Shown piece after piece: positions 5,965 to 7,472 of a DNA stretch of 7,472 bases (the first letter of the stretch is position 1; every line of letters begins with the position of its first letter). The stretch is from NCBI GenBank assembly GCA_946481735.1, contig CAMLOU010000173.1:1-7472 (forward strand), read 5' to 3'. The stretch comes from an uncultured Cellvibrio sp. Its GTDB lineage: Bacteria > Pseudomonadota > Gammaproteobacteria > Pseudomonadales > Cellvibrionaceae. The position numbers were made by a program, and so were the translations under genes. The notes under the pieces are model-generated. The model was not told the origin of the DNA. It worked only from the letters and a program-made list of their open reading frames with translations, and did not search any database.

Positions 5965-7472
5965 ATGCTCGACTCGACAATTAAAGGCCAGCTGAAAGCG
6001 TATCTGGAAAAACTGCAACGCCCGATTGAACTGGTCGCTACCACTGACGCCAGTGCCAAAAGCCAGGAATTGCTGAGCCTGTTGGACGACATCGCCACCT
6101 TGTCCGATAAAGTCAGCGTTCGCAAAGAAGGTGATGCCGCGTACAAACCTTCCTTCAGTGTCGGCGCGCCAGGTGAAGCCGGGCGTATTCATTTCGCCGG
6201 TATTCCGATGGGCCACGAATTTACCTCGCTGGTGCTTGCGTTATTGCACAGCGGTGGCCATCCGCCAAAAGCGGATGCCAAGGTCATCGAGCAAATTAAA
6301 GCAATCGATGGCCAATTTCATTTTGAAGTCTTTGTTTCGCTGTCCTGCCACAACTGTCCTGACGTGGTGCAGGCAGTGAATTTAATGGCGGCGTTAAATC
6401 CCAACATCACGGCCACGATGATCGACGGCGCCTTGTTCCAGAGCGAAGTGGATAAACGTCAAATTATGGCCGTGCCTACCGTGTTTGTGAATGGCGAACA
6501 CTTTGGCCAGGGTCGCATGACCGTGGAAGAAATTCTTGCCAAAGTTGATACCGGCGCAGCCGAACGCGAAGCCAAAGCGCTCAGCGAAAAACCGGCTTAC
6601 GATGTGTTGGTTGTCGGCGGTGGCCCCGCTGGTGCAGCTGCAGCGATTTACGCCGCGCGCAAAGGCATTCACACCGGTGTGGTAGCCGAACGCTTCGGCG
6701 GGCAAGTGCTCGATACCCTTGCTATCGAAAACTTTATTTCAGTCAAAGAAACCGAGGGGCCAAAATTAGCTTCGGCGCTGGAGCAACACGTTAAAGAGTA
6801 CGACGTGGATATTGTGAACCTGCAACGCGCGGAACAATTAATCCCCGGCGAAATGATTGAAGTCAAACTGGCCAGCGGTGCCAGCTTGAAAAGTAAAAGT
6901 GTGATCCTCGCCACCGGTGCGCGCTGGAGAGAAATGAACGTCCCGGGTGAACAAGAATACCGCGGCAAAGGTGTGGCCTACTGCCCGCACTGCGATGGTC
7001 CTCTGTTTAAAGGTAAACGTGTCGCGGTGATTGGCGGCGGCAACTCCGGCGTAGAGGCGGCTATTGATCTGGCCGGTATCGTTGCCCATGTCACGCTGAT
7101 TGAATTTGATTCAAAATTGCGTGCCGATGCAGTGCTGCAACGCAAATTAACCAGCTTGCCCAACGTCACTGTTATTACTGAAGCCTTGACCACGGAAGTA
7201 CTGGGCGATGGCCAAAAGGTTAACGCGCTGACCTACAAAAATCGCAAAACTGATGAGATTGTGAAAGTCGAACTGGAAGGTATTTTTGTGCAGATCGGCT
7301 TGTTACCGAATACCGATTGGCTGAAAGGCACATTGCAATTGAGCACTCGTGGCGAGATTGAAATTGATGCACGCGGTCAGGCATCAGTGCCCGGGGTGTT
7401 TGCAGCGGGTGACTGCACCACTACACCTTATAAACAAATTATTGTTGCCATGGGTGCCGGTGCGACGGCTTC
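5965..7472 (+). CDS. ahpF: Alkyl hydroperoxide reductase subunit F, NADH-dependent (3' end outside window)
   Basis: Flavoprotein disulfide reductase that passes electrons from NADH through FAD and two cysteine pairs to AhpC. 502 complete codons are present; enteric AhpF is 521 residues, so about 20 are missing. Domains in order: N-terminal double thioredoxin fold (about 1-200) with redox pair C128-x-x-C131 in SCHNCP and cis-Pro 171; the FAD-binding motif VVGGGPAG (216-223); [10 protein letters not shown] (242-251); the second redox pair C340-x-x-C343 in YCPHCDGP; the NADH-binding motif [10 protein letters not shown] (357-366); and the FAD-contacting AAGDCT (480-485). The ATG at 5965 has GGAG six bases upstream. 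The N-terminal domain with its own CxxC distinguishes it from plain thioredoxin reductase. It follows ahpC by 99 bp with a hairpin between them, as a two-gene operon. Identification is secure. Confidence 0.97.
   Translation, partial: MLDSTIKGQLKAYLEKLQRPIELVATTDASAKSQELLSLLDDIATLSDKVSVRKEGDAAYKPSFSVGAPGEAGRIHFAGIPMGHEFTSLVLALLHSGGHPPKADAKVIEQIKAIDGQFHFEVFVSLSCHNCPDVVQAVNLMAALNPNITATMIDGALFQSEVDKRQIMAVPTVFVNGEHFGQGRMTVEEILAKVDTGAAEREAKALSEKPAYDVLVVGGGPAGAAAAIYAARKGIHTGVVAERFGGQVLDTLAIENFISVKETEGPKLASALEQHVKEYDVDIVNLQRAEQLIPGEMIEVKLASGASLKSKSVILATGARWREMNVPGEQEYRGKGVAYCPHCDGPLFKGKRVAVIGGGNSGVEAAIDLAGIVAHVTLIEFDSKLRADAVLQRKLTSLPNVTVITEALTTEVLGDGQKVNALTYKNRKTDEIVKVELEGIFVQIGLLPNTDWLKGTLQLSTRGEIEIDARGQASVPGVFAAGDCTTTPYKQIIVAMGAGATA

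Noticed and set aside
6394..7193. Several minus-strand open frames inside ahpF
   Set aside because: All are antisense shadows of ahpF, whose motifs run unbroken through this stretch.

Overview
The window looks like chromosomal DNA of a plant-polysaccharide-degrading gammaproteobacterium, most likely Cellvibrio or a close relative. This is inferred from three things: the Fpr and AhpC/AhpF proteins resemble pseudomonad/enterobacterial forms, base composition is moderate, and a secreted pectate lyase carries its own carbohydrate-binding module. There are no rRNA or tRNA genes, no CRISPR array, no insertion sequence and no phage gene.

Layout. Bases 1-562 (+) hold the C-terminal part of electron transfer flavoprotein subunit alpha (etfA). 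A short REP-like palindrome follows, then a complete 258-residue ferredoxin-NADP reductase (fpr, 642-1418, +). A perfect 19-bp bidirectional terminator separates fpr from the convergent gene at 1523-2665 (-), a secreted pectate lyase with signal peptide, three-repeat ricin-type (CBM13) lectin domain and PL3 catalytic domain. A 302-bp AT-rich gap holds the lyase's presumed promoter and the terminator of the next unit. That unit is a two-gene minus-strand operon: an uncharacterised multi-pass membrane protein (4452-5006), then a PepSY-associated membrane protein (2968-4446) of the kind linked to iron-siderophore uptake and reduction. A Fur-like box precedes it. A 295-bp divergent intergenic region leads to ahpC (5302-5865, +) and ahpF (5965 to the window end, +; about 20 C-terminal residues missing).

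How the genes fit together. AhpC reduces peroxides and AhpF recharges it from NADH. The PepSY operon probably handles iron, and iron handling and peroxide defence are commonly co-regulated, so the divergent region between them is the main regulatory spot here (Fur-like box on one side, a weak OxyR-like match on the other). EtfA and Fpr are electron-transfer flavoproteins of central metabolism. The pectate lyase is a separate extracellular function.

I did not find a new defence, mobile or biosynthetic system. The most notable items are the very regular CBM13-PL3 enzyme with its full catalytic set, the His/acid-rich loop of the PepSY protein with the candidate Fur site upstream, and a hairpin between ahpC and ahpF that has terminator form only on the opposite strand.
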